A DNA stretch of 64,000 bases from Tridacna crocea (GCA_943736015.1 OX031064.1:41529361-41593360); one strand, 5' to 3'. Numbered from the stretch's first letter, positions 1 to 12,803 are shown. A program made the numbers and translations. The notes: generated from the letters alone by a model not told the origin.

Positions 1-247
1 GCGAAAGCATTTTGCCGATGAAATTTATCATGTTACCAAAATAACAAAAAATTGTCTTTCAAAAGATGGAAAATAAAAACATTGCAGGGAACGAGGAAAT
101 GACAGTTACAAGTTTGTTTTTCCCACGATGCTTTCTAAAAGTAAAATATGTTCACTGGTAAGTATATTTGAGCCATGACCTGACAAAAATGCGGTTTCAT
201 ACAAATCCATAATACATAATACTAAGCAACATAATCATGGATCCATA

Positions 248-325
248 TCGTCGGTTTACTGAAAAAAACTCGTAACTACAGCTTGAAACAAGCTATAGTT
301 ACAAGGTTTTAGAAGTAAACCGACA
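248..325. repeat. Short foldback element, copy A
   Basis: Imperfect palindrome: TCGTCGGTTTACT at the left, AGTAAACCGAC at the right, and an inner stem GTAACTACAGCTTG facing CAAGCTATAGTTAC. A second diverged copy lies at 61661-61740, so this is a dispersed foldback family. No coding capacity. Confidence 0.6.
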
Positions 326-647
326 ATGTAATCCATTTTGTCTAATATCGACCTGAAGGTTGAAGGTTCGATTCAGGTCAGCCTGCGCGGACTGAACCAA
401 TAAATACTTTCTGCAGATCTGTGAAAGTCTTTGCACTAAGCAGGGATCCACTATTTACTCGATCGCTGACAGGTTGACCTGAATCTAAACTTTTTGCCGA
501 TGTTTTGTATGTACTACAGGACCATTTTACCTGATGATCCAGTCAGTCATTAGACAAAATGACTTTATGGATTCGCAAAATTATGGTGACATGTTTGATA
601 TTCAATTAAAAAAAAAAGAAATCCAAAGAAAAAACACAGTAATAATT

Positions 648-893
648 GGCTTGCAACACGCGGAAAGGGACATTTGGACATTTGCTTAAAATGTCGTCCC
701 GGATCAGTCTGCGGGTTTCGTACAGGCTTATCTGAGACGACACTTTCCGATCGTATTTCTCTGTTTCACACAAGTGTACTGTAGGACAAGATCATATATT
801 GGCGTTGCGGATCAGCCTGCGCGGACTGCGCAGACAGATCCGAGACGATACTTTACGCAAATGTCTGAGTGCCCCTATTTCGCGTATTGTAGG
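648..893. mobile_element. Palindromic MITE, GATCAGCCTG family
   Basis: Ends are inverted (GGCTTGCAACACGCG at the left, CGCGTATTGTAGG at the right). Inside are nested palindromes around GATCAGCCTGCGCGGACTGCG. A better conserved relative lies at 12804-13086. Non-coding and non-autonomous; the short open frame across it (774-980) is incidental. Confidence 0.6.
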
Positions 894-2290
894 TCACATA
901 ATGCAAAGGAGACGCGTTTAATCCCACTTGACAAGAGCGCCCATCAGGTATTTTTGTTTCAGCGCAATTGTGGTTCTTAGTTTTTTAGACAAGATTATTC
1001 AATCGGTAGCAAAAAAAAAACTACCCTTCTTACGTATAATCTTAAATAGTTATTGACAGGTTTTCCTTTTTTGTACAGATAAAAATCAGAGCGTAGAATA
1101 AATGAAAGGAAATACTGTATTTCGACCGGTACCGAACACCCTTTCACTGCAGTCTTAACACTTTAACAAAACAAACTTTTCTGCAGGACCAGTTTACGCC
1201 ATGATTCTTTGAAATCTGCAGACAAAAAAGTAGTATTCTTAAAATGAAAATATATGCGCTGAGTAGCAGTGTTTCAAAAGCATCTGCGAAAGGTTTCGAC
1301 TCAGGTCAGCCTGCACAGTCCGCGCAGGCTGACCTGAGTCAAATCTTTTCGTTTAAGTTCAGTTTTCTTTATGTCCAAGGACCGTTCTACCTTGTGGTTC
1401 AGTCATTTGTAAGAGAAAAAAGGGATAAAATGGCTCTAACACTGTTTACAATGGGCTTCTTCTTCGGGTTCGTGAGAACACGGCTTTGTATGGCAACGGG
1501 TAATCCTACTTTTTTGCTGAAATATCACAACGATTACGAACAGTGTGGACCCAAGATGAGTGTGTAAGTTCCTTGACAACTAATCTTGACCTGTACTGTC
1601 TGTAAAAAAGGAAACTATGGCTTGCTGTATTTTCTTTAAAGGTGGGTGGGGAAAAATGATGCATTGTTTTTTTGTTTATGTGTTCATTCGAGAAAATTGC
1701 TGATCGACAAAAATGCCAACAATACTGTAACACGAAATCACGTGACATGTTCTATTTACTTAACTGCAATTAAAAGCCGAAGTAGAAAAGTGTAAATATT
1801 TACCTAGAATGCCATTCCTATCAAGTTGTCGATTTTTTCTATACCTTCAGGACAAGTCAACTTTTTACAGAGCGACCTACATGTAATCTTAGACTGGTCT
1901 AAATTGGAAAGCATTTGCAGACGACAATTTCAATATGGTTCCGATAATGGAGCTTGTCTTTGAAAGTACATGTATAGAAAACAGTATAAGAAAAAGAGCA
2001 AAATGCTGGTTACCAGTATTTTCTCCCTTTAGAATAATAAACATTATAATCTTCCTCTATGGAATAAAAAAAAAACACGGCATTGTTGGGTAAAAGATAT
2101 TTTGATAAAAACTCAATAAACAATGTTTTTGTAAACGTGCGAGTATACTGGTAAGTGGTCTAGGAATTGCTGACACGGTTTAACACATCGCTACATAAGC
2201 TTGCCTTTCCGAAGCATTGTAATAGATGACTCTTGTTTGTTTGTGCTTATATTTGTTTGTTGTTTGATTGAATTTGAGTCTAATGCCGTT

Positions 2291-2517
2291 TCACCCTTTC
2301 CCAAACAATCCCTGGTTTATAAGGGTCTGGAATAATAACCTTTTGAAAACATTGTGGGAAAAGAAGAAAATGCTGGTAACCAGCATTTTCTCCTTTTCCC
2401 ACAATGTTTTCCACCATATCATAGACAGAAATCATCTCTTCAGCAAGAGTTGAATTGTCTTCTGCAAATGCTTTCAATTTGGTCTAGTCCAAAAGTTTGT
2501 CGTTTGGGAAAGGTTTA
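2291..2517. mobile_element. TTAA palindromic MITE, copy a
   Basis: Terminal CCCTTTCCCAAAC faces GTTTGGGAAAGG-TTTAA. The centre (about 2345-2412) is a nearly perfect hairpin, AACATTGTGGGAAAAG then GAAAATGCTGGTAACCAGC. Same family as 53437-53658, where the TTAA target duplication is proven. Left TTAA is mutated. Confidence 0.75.
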
Positions 2518-2525
2518 AACACCTA

Positions 2526-2743
2526 AGGTTATATCACGGCGGTCAGTGCACATATTCATGTGTATCCTGGCTTTCTCACACAGTGCGGAAACATGCTTCT
2601 TTCCAAGCCACTGACTACTTGACTCACATGTATCGGAGGAACGAGGCGGAAAATGGCAAGAAAGACAGTTTGCCTCAAGCAAGTATCGAACAAGCAACCA
2701 TTAAGTCACTTGTCAGATATACAAACTACTGAGCTACCCGGTC
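2526..2743 (-). mobile_element. tRNA-derived SINE (minus strand)
   Basis: Read on the minus strand, the head is tRNA-like: GACCGGGTAGCTCAGTAG fits a Pol III A box and TTGTTCGATACTTG a B box. The body is shared with 14908-15113 on the same strand, including the blocks AGGCAAACTGTCTTTC and CACTGACCGCC. It is not a functional tRNA gene because the cloverleaf does not close. Confidence 0.6.
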
Positions 2744-2804
2744 GAACAGACAACCTTGTAATACATCGAAACATATTGCTTATTGGTGGAAAATCCATTA
2801 TCCC

Positions 2805-3000
2805 TTAACCTTTACCAAACATTCCCTGGTTTTTACGACCCTGAGATAAAAGCCGTTTGAAAACATTGTGGGAAAAGGAGAAAATGCTGGTAACTAGCAT
2901 TTTCTCCTTTTACCACAATGTTTTCTACCCTGCCAGAAACAAATATAAATTTTTGAGTTACGTTTATTTTGTCAACTGCATGTGCTTTCAATATTGACAT
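2805..3000. mobile_element. TTAA palindromic MITE, copy b (right end eroded)
   Basis: Begins TTAACCTTTACCAAAC. The hairpin core at about 2863-2928 has GGAGAAAATGCTGG and its complement. The right terminal repeat is missing after the conserved GTGCTTTCAATATTGAC block. A badly decayed core of the same family follows at 3050-3130. Confidence 0.65.
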
Positions 3001-3357
3001 GATTTACAGACGACTAGTGTGGCTCTAATGCTGTATTTTCGTTTAAAATTGTTGAAAACATTGTAAGCAAAGGAGGAATTATTAGTGATCAACGTCTTTT
3101 CCTTATCTCACAATGCTTTCAAAAGCCATTTGCACACACAAAAAACCAACTCGGGAGTAAACGTTTAACTTCAAAATATGCTTGTATTAGAGTTTTCAGT
3201 CGATGATAAAACCTATTATAATATATACTACTCAAACTTTGCTAGGGATCACCCTAAAAGATTCACTCTAGATATACGAGTGGTATGTATCATGTATGGT
3301 TTTACAATAAATTACATTGCCACACTGAGTGATAAAATGACCGGTGGAAATGAATCT

Positions 3358-3582
3358 TTAAGCCTTTAGCTCACAATGCCGACTGTTAAAGACACTGAGA
3401 AGCAAGCCTTTGGAAAACATTGTTGGAAACGGAGAAAATGCTGGATACAGCATTTTCTCCTTTTTCAACAACGTTTTCCACCCTATTACAGACAGCATAG
3501 TGCACGTTGCATTTAGTTTTTGGTCAGCAAATGCTTTCAGCTTGGACAAATCTAGAGTTTTACAGTATGGTAAAGAGTTTAT
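3358..3582. mobile_element. TTAA palindromic MITE, copy c
   Basis: Same family: core hairpin at about 3412-3480 (GAAAATGCTGGATACAGC), then the GCAAATGCTTTCAGCTTGGAC block, and a right end reading TATGGTAAAGAGTT. The left end is diverged. Confidence 0.65.
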
Positions 3583-3831
3583 GCAAAATTGTTGTAACTC
3601 ATAAACGCATACAGAAATATGTAAGTGATCCCTATCAAAGTTTCAGTAGTATAGATATTACTAAATTCCTAATTAATTGCGCTGCATCGGACAGTTTATA
3701 TACAATATTAGACTGCACGCACATTCGGAATAGTCTGATCTTGGTCTACTTTGCGGGCAAAATCGTCTTAAACCGGGACTGGGAATTTGAAATAAAAAAA
3801 GGACCAAAATAAGCCTTCCTTTCAGAAACTA

Positions 3832-4058
3832 TAACTCGTTACCAAACGACAAAATTTTAGACTGGTTCAAATTGAAAGCATTTGCAGACGACAAAGTAAA
3901 TGTGACTGAAAAATCTAAATTTTGTTTGGGAAGGGTAGAAACATTGTGGGAAAAAGAGAAAATGCTGGTTACCAGCATTTTTTCCTTTTCCCACAATGTT
4001 TTCAAATAACTTGTTTGTCAGGGTCGTTCAAAGTAGGGATTGTGTGGTAAAGAGTTAA
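3832..4058. mobile_element. TTAA palindromic MITE, copy d
   Basis: Near full length: left end CTCGTTACCAAACGAC, core hairpin at about 3938-4010, right end GTGTGGTAAAGAGTTAA. Orientation is opposite to copies a-c. Confidence 0.75.
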
Positions 4059-5171
4059 GCGTTTCCGTCTGACAAAACGGGTTCACTGCATCTCCGTGAA
4101 ACATGATAGCAAGGCATCACATAGTCATCGATCCACAATACCTACTTTTTAAAAAAAAAAAATCTAAGCTGATTTACCAGGTAAACTTGTCTTGGGAAAT
4201 ATGGAAAATTGGCCAAAAGCAAAAAGTTTTGGTCCAGTTCGGCCTGCGCGGATTGGGCAGGCTGACCAGGGCCGAACCTTTTTACAGATGGATTAAGGTA
4301 GTGGACCCGTAATACTTCTAGTGCAACATGACATAAAATTTCTTGACAGTTGATACAGACAGATTTATACAGATATAGTACGCTTACACTTTTTTTAACC
4401 GACATAAAATTCCTTTTATGTCCATCTTGAAACTATTTTTTGATACTTTTGTTAATTTCCAGAAAAGGGAGGTAATTATCATAGGCCTTTGTAATGAGAA
4501 TACAGTATTTTAGACTTATAAATGATAATTCTAAGAAGGACAAAAAGGAAAATGTGGCTCGGTGAAAGTAGTACAATAATACTCATTTTTAATCATAGCA
4601 AATTTTGCAGGATAATATTATAATGGAAATAGCTGTTTTCTATTAGGAGTCCATTACGTTAAGTCCTCTGTACACAGAGCATGGCCTACATGTACTTTTC
4701 ATTGTCTGCCGGGCTTATTAGAACTGATGTTATTTTCCTATGCCTTTATTTTCCCATGCCAATAGACTGGTGCATAGTTGGTATGATTATTCGTACCAAT
4801 ACATATATTTGCTTTAATAGCATATATTTTATTTCAAAATTCGAGGAAACGATGAAATCTCGTACTCTACTCAGCTATCATATTGGTATGTATTTGAAAA
4901 AATGCTACATAGCAGAAAATAATGTCATACCATTTTACTCTAACCTATAACACATCTTACCAAACTTAAAACTGGAGGAAATTGTTTTCAAGAATATCGT
5001 CGTTAGTCATTAAGGGTAGCACTTTAGAAGAAACTGGATGATAGTATATAAGATTTTATTGACTAACGTTTCATATGTTTAGCTCAGCACATTTTCGAGG
5101 AAAGCGTCATGTTATTGTCATAACCCTGGCGATGTCGTCTGTAACATTTCACATTTTTAGTATCTCTGTTA

Positions 5172-5401
5172 TTAAGTCTTTACAAAACGACAAAATTTTT
5201 GACTTGTCCAAATTGAAAGCATTTCCAGACGACAAAATAAATGCGACTCAGAAATTGAAACTTGACTTTAGAAGTGAAGAAAACGATGTGGGAAAAGGAG
5301 AAAATGCTGGTAACCAGCATTTTCTCATTTTCCAACAATGTTTTCAGAAAGCTTCTTCATCTGGGTTTTAAAGAATAAGCGATTGTTTGGTAAAGGGTTG
5401 A
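5172..5401. mobile_element. TTAA palindromic MITE, copy e
   Basis: Starts TTAAGTCTTTACAAAACGAC, has the core hairpin GGAGAAAATGCTGGTAACC at about 5290-5340, and ends TTTGGTAAAGGGTTGA, where the right TTAA is mutated to TTGA. Confidence 0.7.
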
Positions 5402-5909
5402 TATATACTCCGTTTATTTCTTCCCGTCCTTCAAATTTAGAAAAAGTTGTTAATTATCGAATGGGGAACTCACACAATAAAGACATGTAACCACAAAGTA
5501 TGTTTGACACAGCATGCCTCTTTCCGACATAAAGTAAATGAGCTATTGTAGTCGAGCATTGGCGCCCGCAAGTGGTAATTTCTTTTTCTTCACGGAAGTC
5601 GCCATAAACGTATGGGAAAAAGCTTTAACATGAAAATGAATAATCTCATGGAAATCCCACCCCCACCCCTACCCCCCCCCCCCACAAAAAAAAAAAAAGA
5701 AAATGATAATGAAGCGAAAAATGAGATGTAGATGCTGATTATAAATATAGTAATGATAATGATAGCAATTATTGACAAATAATAATGACATAACAGGAAG
5801 AGAAACAGATAAATTATGGTAACGAAGAAAATTTCGCACACGAGAAGCAACCCTTAAGCAGCTAAGCGTGACTTAACGGCCTGTTGCAGACAGTGTGGAT
5901 CTAAATCAC

Positions 5910-8068
5910 ACTGCACGTTCTGTGACGTATATTGTTCGATTAGGCGATATTTATTTTCTCCCTAAATCAATAACTTTAAAATGGCAACATTTCGACTAAA
6001 AAGTTTGCACGTTCTGTGACGTATACTGTTCGATAAGGCGATTTTTATTTTCTCCCTAAAAAAATAAACTTTAAAATGGCAACATTTCGACTAAAAGGTT
6101 TGCACGTTCTGTGACGTATACTGTTCTATAAGTCGATATTTATTTTCTCCCTAAATAAATAAACTTTAAAATGGCAACATTTTGACTAGAAAGGTTTGCA
6201 CATTCTGTGCCTTATACTGTCCGACAAAACGATATTTATTTTCTCCCTAAATCAATAACTTTAAAATGGCAACATTTCGACTAAATCGTTTGCACGTTCT
6301 GTGACGTATACTGTTCTATAAGTCGATATTTATTTTCTCCCTAAATGGCAAGATTTTGACTAAAAAGTTTTGCACGTTCTGTGACGTATACTGTCCGACA
6401 AAACGATATTTATTTTCTCCCTAAATCAATAACTTTAAAATGGCAACATTTCGACTAAAAAGTTTTCCGTTCTGTGACGTATACTGTTCGATAAGGCGAT
6501 ATTTATTTTCTCCCTGCAAAAATAACTTTAGACTGGCAACATTACGACTAAAAAAGTTTGCACGTTCTGTTACGTATACTGTTTGATATGGCGATATTTA
6601 TTTTCTCCCTAAATGAATAAACTTTAAAATGGCAACATTTCGACTAAAAGGTTTGCATGTCCTGTGACGTATACTATTCGATAAAACGATATTTATTTTC
6701 TCCCCGAATAAATAACTTAAATATGATAACATTTCGACTAAAAAGGTTCGCACGTTCTTTGACGTATACTGTCCCATAAGGCGATATTTTTTTTCTCCCT
6801 GAATAAATAAAATTTAAAATGGCAACATTTCGACTAAAAAGTTTGCACGTTCTGTGACCTATACTGTCCGATAAGGCGATATATATTTTCTCCCTAAATA
6901 AATAACTTTAGAATGGCAACATTTCGACTAAAAAGTTTGCACGTCCTGTGAACTATACTGTCCGACAAGACAATATATATTTTCTCCCTGAATAAATAAC
7001 TTTAAAATGACAACATTTCAACTAAAACGTTTGCACGTTCTTTGACGTAAACTGTTCTATAAGGCGATATTTCTTTTCTCCCTGTATCAATAACTTTAAA
7101 ACGGCAACATTTCGACTAAAAAAATTTGCATGTTCTGTAACGTATACTGTACCACAAGACGACATTTATTTTCTCCCTAAATCAATAACTTTAAAATGGC
7201 AACATTTCGACTAAAACGCTTGCAAATTCTGTGACGTATACTGTTCGATAAAGCGATATTTATTTTCTCCCTGAATAAATAACTTTAGAATTGCAACATT
7301 TCGACTAAACAGTTTGCACGTTCTGTGACGTATACTGTTCTATAAGGCGATATTTTTTTTCTCCCTGAATGAATAACTTTAAAATGGCAACATTTCGACT
7401 AAAAAGTTTGCACGTTCTGTGACGTATACTGTTCGATAAGGCGATAATTATTTTCTCCCTGAATAAATAACTTTAGAATTGCAACATTTCAACTAAAAAG
7501 TTTCCACGTTCTGTGACGTATACTGTTCTATAAGGCGATTTTTATTTTCTCCCTGAATAAATAACTTTAAAATGACAACATTTCGACTAAAAAAATTCAC
7601 ACGTTCTTTGACATATACTGTCCGATAAAGCGATATTTATTTTCTCCCTAAATAAAAAACTTTAGAATGACAACATTTCGACTAAAAAGTTTGCACATAC
7701 TGTGACCTATACTGTCCGACAAGACGATATTTATTTTCTCCCTAAATAAATAACTTTAAAATGGCAACATTTTGACTAAAAAGTTTGCACGTTCTTGGAC
7801 GTATACTGTTCGATAAGGCGATATTTATTTTCTCCCTGAATAAATGAATTTTAAAATGGCAACATTTCGACTAAAAAGGCTCGCACGTTCTTGGACGTAA
7901 ACCGTCCGATAAGGCGATATTTATTTTCTCCCTAAATAAATAACTTTAAAATGGCAACATTTCTACTAAAAAGTTTGCACATACTGTGACCTATACTGTC
8001 CGACAAGACGATATATATTTTCTCCCTGAATAAATAACTTTAAAATGGCAACATTTCGACTAAAAAGT
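5910..8068. repeat. Satellite-like tandem array, about 93-bp unit, about 23 copies
   Basis: Head-to-tail copies of an AT-rich unit carrying TTTGCACGTTCTGTGACGTA, then GATATTTATTTTCTCCCT, then AACTTTAAAATGGCAACAT and TTTCGACTAAAA. Successive copies of the GCACGTTCTG landmark are about 93-96 bp apart, with one shorter unit near 6291-6370. Copies differ by scattered substitutions and 1-5 bp indels, so it is diverged and not freshly amplified. No ORF is conserved across units. It is a tandem DNA satellite rather than a CRISPR, because there are no unique spacers. Confidence 0.93.
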
Positions 8069-8153
8069 TTAAGTTATTCAGCAAGTTAACAGTGAATCGA
8101 ATATTTACACTTTGTTGTTGTTTATAATGTTAGATCTTCGAACAACGTTTTTC

Positions 8154-8368
8154 TTAAATCTTTACCAATCAGTCCCTGTTATAGAAGCCTTTTGAAAGCC
8201 TTGTGAGAAAAGGAGAAAATGCTGGTTACCAGCATTTTCTCCTTTTCCCACAATATTTTTTCCCCTTCCCAAAACAAATTTGAAAGTTTTTGTTACATTA
8301 AGTTTGTCGTCTAGAAATGCTTTCAATTTGGACTAATCTAACATTATGTCGGTTTGGTAAAGAGTTGA
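8154..8368. mobile_element. TTAA palindromic MITE, copy f
   Basis: TTAAATCTTTACCAATCAG at the left, core hairpin GGAGAAAATGCTGGTTACC at about 8210-8250, and TTTGGTAAAGAGTTGA at the right. It sits about 90 bp after the satellite array. Confidence 0.7.
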
Positions 8369-8369
8369 A

Positions 8370-9820
8370 GAGTGTGATTTTCTAGTGATCTTGCCAAACC
8401 AAAAAATTACAATTACTGGTACATTTAAAACAAAGAAAATTGGTTTACGTAAATTTGCCAGCAAATAGGCCGCAACACCAGTTGCTGTTTCTAAATGGTT
8501 TTCCCTTAAAATTCGAAATGGCAACAAGGCTGTCATATATCATTAAACAATAACAGATCACATAAATACATATGTATATATATTCTGGGGAATCATTTAA
8601 TAACCATGTGTAAAAATACAGCGAAATAAAGCGAGAACTTTCGTTCGCAGAAAGACAATAAGTTAAGTAAGAAATGACGTTTATTGATTTGATGGGAGGC
8701 TTCTTGAGCGGGGGCGATCAGAGAGGACGTAATTCACTTTACAAATGAAATAAACTATATATTGTAAGTGGTAGTTTGTTTCTTGTATAGACTGTGTTAG
8801 ACTTATCGTACTGTCTTTGTACACGCTATTGGTCTTCGATCGTGAATCAGTCGACCAAAATCAAAGGGGTGAAAGTACTTACCATTGTGAAGAACAAAGC
8901 TTTTTAGAATTGTAGCAAAACTCCTAACCCTTTAAGCCGCTGAGAGCCACTCGCTGACGTTTTGTAGACAATATAGATCAAGATCAGACTGCAAAAAACG
9001 TGCAATCTGATCTTGGATCTACTCTGTCCGTTTAGGAGACATTTTTGTCCAAAAAAGAAGTTTGATTTTTTTTCTGTATTTTACTATCGGCTTGAAAGTT
9101 GAAATCAACTTATTTTGCAGGGTAAAGGTTAACAATGGTACAAATTTTATGAAACACGGATTGTAAAGGTCAATGATTTCTGTATGATTTGAAGGATGAA
9201 AAAAAAAAAATACACGAGAAGACACGTAAACTCATTACCATAATTACCGATTATAAAGGAGCATGTTTTTTTGAGAAATGAAATATTTTGTAAAGCGCTG
9301 ATAAAAACTTTAACATTTATGCTGCACTATATATCTAACGTGAAACTTTTAGGCCGACAGTTAGCTCCGAAATTTTGTTATTTAAAGATTATATTTGGTA
9401 GAATTAGATCTCCTTATCGGACAGTGAAAATCAAAGATAAGACTGCACGTTCTGTGTCTGATCTTGATCTATGCTGTTCTCAAAAGGTCACCGAGTTGCG
9501 CTTAACAGCTTAAGAGTTGAAATATACTTTGCCTGGAAACGTTGAGTCTGGACTGCTTCATACCGTTAAAAGGTACAAATTTAACTTCAAACATTGTATC
9601 GATGGTTTTGCAATCGGTCACTTTATCTGTCATCACAACATCAAATACGTCGTCGTACTCATCTGATTACGATCATACACAATCGAGACTTGTAATTGAT
9701 CATGTGACATTCCTACAAACCTAAGCGAACTTCTGGCCCGAAATCTATAAATATATTGGTAGGCTATGTAGCCTATTAAGGAAATTCTTTACTGATAATT
9801 TCCCAGCTGTTACCCAGCCT
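8370..9820. other. Gene-free AT-rich DNA
   Basis: I see no supported gene here. The only structured pieces are short palindromes of the AGATCAAGATCAGACTGCA type (8978-9025, and a half-copy near 9435-9480). Open frames are short and lack recognisable motifs. Confidence 0.6.
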
Positions 9821-9823
9821 TAC

Positions 9824-10051
9824 TTAACTCTTTACCACACGACAAAATTTTAGACTGGTTCAAATTGAAAGCATTTGCAGACGACTAAATAAAGGTGACT
9901 GAAAAATTGAAATTTGTTCTGGGAAGGGTAGAAAACACTGTGGGAAAAGAAGAAAATGCTGATTACAACATTTTGTCCTTTTCCTTCACTGTTTTCAAAA
10001 GGCTACTTTCTCAGGGGAGTCAAAAGTAGGGATTGTGTAGTAATGGGTTAA
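9824..10051. mobile_element. TTAA palindromic MITE, copy g
   Basis: Clear ends, TTAACTCTTTACCACACGAC at the left and GTAGTAATGGGTTAA at the right, with a mutated central hairpin (ATGCTGATTACAACAT). Confidence 0.75.
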
Positions 10052-10364
10052 TTCAGTGATGAAAAATCTTTTAAGTTTGCTGAGATTACGATTATCAGAA
10101 CAGACCCCCCTTTCCTTGCTTAACGGCCCGTGTATTTTTAAAATTGTATTAACAGTTCGCGCACATTTTTCTGCGATGAATGTTTTCTGTATTGACAAAC
10201 ACAATAGTTATAATACCGAATTACTTTTCTCCGCGACATGTATTGTTATTAGCTGTGATAGGGCGTTCACTTCCGGTTAAATATCCTCACTGTAGCAGGC
10301 TAAAGCCATTCTGAAAATTAACACATTCCAACAAGAATATCTACGACAACATTTAGTCGGTCAG

Positions 10365-10450
10365 TCATCATCATCATCATCATCATCATCATCAACAACA
10401 CCATCATCATCATCATCATCATCATTATTATTATCATCACAATCATCATT
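10365..10450. repeat. (CAT)n microsatellite
   Basis: Run of CAT/ATC triplets with a few CAA and TTA interruptions. Confidence 0.95.
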
Positions 10451-10925
10451 ATTTTATAAGATTTTGATTTTTTCTAATTGAAATTTAATCATCTAAGAGC
10501 TTGAAATAAGTTACAAATCTACACCGAACATAGGATTCTAGGTCTATTGTTCTATCATGTCACTTGATATATTTCCTTGTTCCAAGCGGTCGATTTTAGC
10601 GCTGCTATTGTTTAATGTTTTTTTTTTTATGTTTCATTGTTCTTGGCAAACAATAAAACAATTTTCAAAGCCACAAACACAAAAATGCCATATTTCTAGG
10701 CGTAAAATAGATGTGCTTTGAACAGCAGTTTTCCATTAATGCGGCCCAGCCTTTATTGCAAGATCGGAATAAAAAGAATGCATTATTCAAATGGGATACA
10801 TTTAAATAGAGTATAAATTTGGCAAAATTGTTTCTCATAGATCAGAAAGAGTGCTTATGCAACTTTTAGGCACTAAACTCAGCTCAGTATAAAATATCTA
10901 AACTTTATACAAGCCTATAGGTCAG

Positions 10926-11187
10926 AAAAAAAAAGTAATTGAGCCATGATCTGTGAAAAGGGGGCCTAATGCATCTGCTTAAAGTTTCAACCAAAGTCAG
11001 CCTGCTTAGTCTGCGCAGGCTGACCTTGGCCGAAACATTTCGCTACCGGTCATTTTTCTGTATGTCCAAAATCCAGTGTACCTTATGATTAAGTCAGTAG
11101 TGAAACAAGGTGGCCGCTATGGACACATAGGTAAGCAGATGCATTAGGCCCCCTTTTCACAGATCATGGCTCAATTACTTTTTTTTT
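10926..11187. mobile_element. MITE with 56-bp terminal inverted repeats
   Basis: The left arm 10926-10981 and right arm 11132-11187 are inverted and match base for base by eye. Each runs from A9-GTAATTGAGCC inward to GATGCATTAGGCCCCC in the right-arm sense. The interior holds the common inverted motif GTCAGCCTGC / GCAGGCTGACC. No target duplication is certain and no coding capacity is present. Confidence 0.8.
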
Positions 11188-11224
11188 ACCTTTCTTGGTA
11201 TTATGCATCACGGAGATGCATTAA

Positions 11225-11698
11225 AGGTGGGTATATAGTTTTTTTCACATCTCACAAAACTAAGAAAAATATAAATACATCACTGAAATTTATACCGGAA
11301 AAAACCCAATACAAATCATAATTAAGTAAGAATGATAAACTTACAAAAAAAAAGAAAAAAAAAAATGATGGTGTTCCCTAAAAGGCTATTGAGCCTCTTA
11401 AAGATTTTTTTTTTTTAAAGATTTCGCGCCTGAAATTAAAAAAAAAGCATTGTGGGAATGTCAAGTGACTGGCAAGTGGCTGATGACGTTTAAATTTCGT
11501 AACATAACAGGTATGTAAATGAAGGAGTTGCTCATGTAAAAATAGAAATGTTTCCAGTCGGTGTCGACCTGGGCCGCAGTAAATCTGATTTCTCTTCTTG
11601 TTGGAAGGTTTTCGACTACTTGGGTTTTATGAATAGAAATTAATTTTTTTTTTTTGTATTTTTGTAAGATTTTCGTCTCAAAATCTGAAGGGCCACCT
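11225..11698. mobile_element. Second TTAA MITE family (AGGTGG ends), copy 1
   Basis: Flanked by TTAA on both sides (11221-11224 and 11699-11702), with inverted ends AGGTGG / CCACCT. The internal landmarks AAAGGCTATTGAGCCTCTTAA and ATTTCGCGCC recur at 45425-52201 (split by a retrotransposon) and in reverse up to 53799. The right TTAA is shared with the next MITE. Confidence 0.75.
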
Positions 11699-11702
11699 TT
11701 AA

Positions 11703-11923
11703 CTCTTTACCAAACGACAAAATTGTAGACTAATCCAAATTGAAAGCATTTGCAGCCGCCAACATAAGTACGCCTCAAAAATTGAAATTTGTCTTGGGAA
11801 GGATAGAAAACATTGTGGGAAAAGGAGAAAATGCTGGTTACCAGCATTTTCTCCTTTTTATACAATGTTTTCAAAAGGGATCCTTCTCAGGGTCGTCAAA
11901 AGTCGGGTTTGTGTGATATAGAG
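11703..11923. mobile_element. TTAA palindromic MITE, copy h
   Basis: Flanked by TTAA (11699-11702 and 11924-11927). Left end CTCTTTACCAAACGAC; core GGAGAAAATGCTGGTTACC with its complement at about 11820-11860; right end TGTGATATAGAG. It directly abuts the element at 11225-11698. Confidence 0.8.
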
Positions 11924-12015
11924 TTAAGCCCCCTTTTGTCAGAACAAAATCTATAATCTTTAATTTAAAGCTTGTCGGTAACTTATAACTACGACTATGA
12001 AACTTTGAATAAAAC

Positions 12016-12233
12016 TTAAATCTTTACCACATGAAAAATATGTAGACTTGCCAAAATTGAAAGGATCTGCATACGACTCTTCAAATATGGCTCAAATGAT
12101 GAAATTTGTCTTTAATAGGGAAGTAAACAGTGTGGGAAAAAGGAGAAAATTGTAATTACCAGCATTTCCTTTACTGTTTTCAAAATGTCTCTTACTCAGG
12201 GTCGTTGAAACTCGAAACTTTGACGTACAGATT
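12016..12233. mobile_element. TTAA palindromic MITE, copy i (decayed)
   Basis: Left end TTAAATCTTTACCACATG is clear. The core near 12130-12175 has lost half its hairpin, and the right end is degenerate after CTCAGGGTCGTTG. Confidence 0.6.
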
Positions 12234-12803
12234 TGAGCCAGTCATTCAGACTGATACCTTCGAAGTAAACTTCAAATCTAATGCAATGTACTAGACCACA
12301 CAAGTTTTCCGTGCAACTGTCTACTTTGAGTAAGTGTAATTTTGTGTGAGATCGTTACGCCATAACACCCAGTCACAAACCAGACAAAAAAAAAATGGCA
12401 AAAATTCATTCTCTTGAAATTGAAAGTTACCCAGTTTCTAATTGGCAACATAAAACAGTTCAGCCTATCAGAATTGACATTACTGGTTCATCAATCATTA
12501 GACTGAGATTGAAATGTAGATTTTTGTTGAATACGGACATGGTTTGCATGTTTTGTTTGTTCGATGTGATCTCAACCTCTAGACCACCGAATAAACCTAA
12601 CAGTCATTTTCTGTCTAAAAATTAAAAAAAAACATTTTCAGCAGTGTTTTTGTCCGGAATGTCCCAGTAAAGCGGACAGAGTAGCTCAAAGTTTTTGCAG
12701 GCTGACCTTAATCAGCATTGGCGGCAAAGACAATAATAATTATTACTGTTTTGAAATACGGATTCAACGTCAAGGGACCGTTCGAAAGGACTGATCTAGA
12801 TTT

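Noticed and set aside
2731-2743. Functional tRNA gene from the A-box-like sequence on the minus strand
   Set aside because: The acceptor and other stems do not close, and the body matches a second SINE copy.
5910-8068. CRISPR-like repeated array
   Set aside because: Units are contiguous, diverged and 93 bp long with no unique spacers and no cas genes; this is a eukaryotic satellite.
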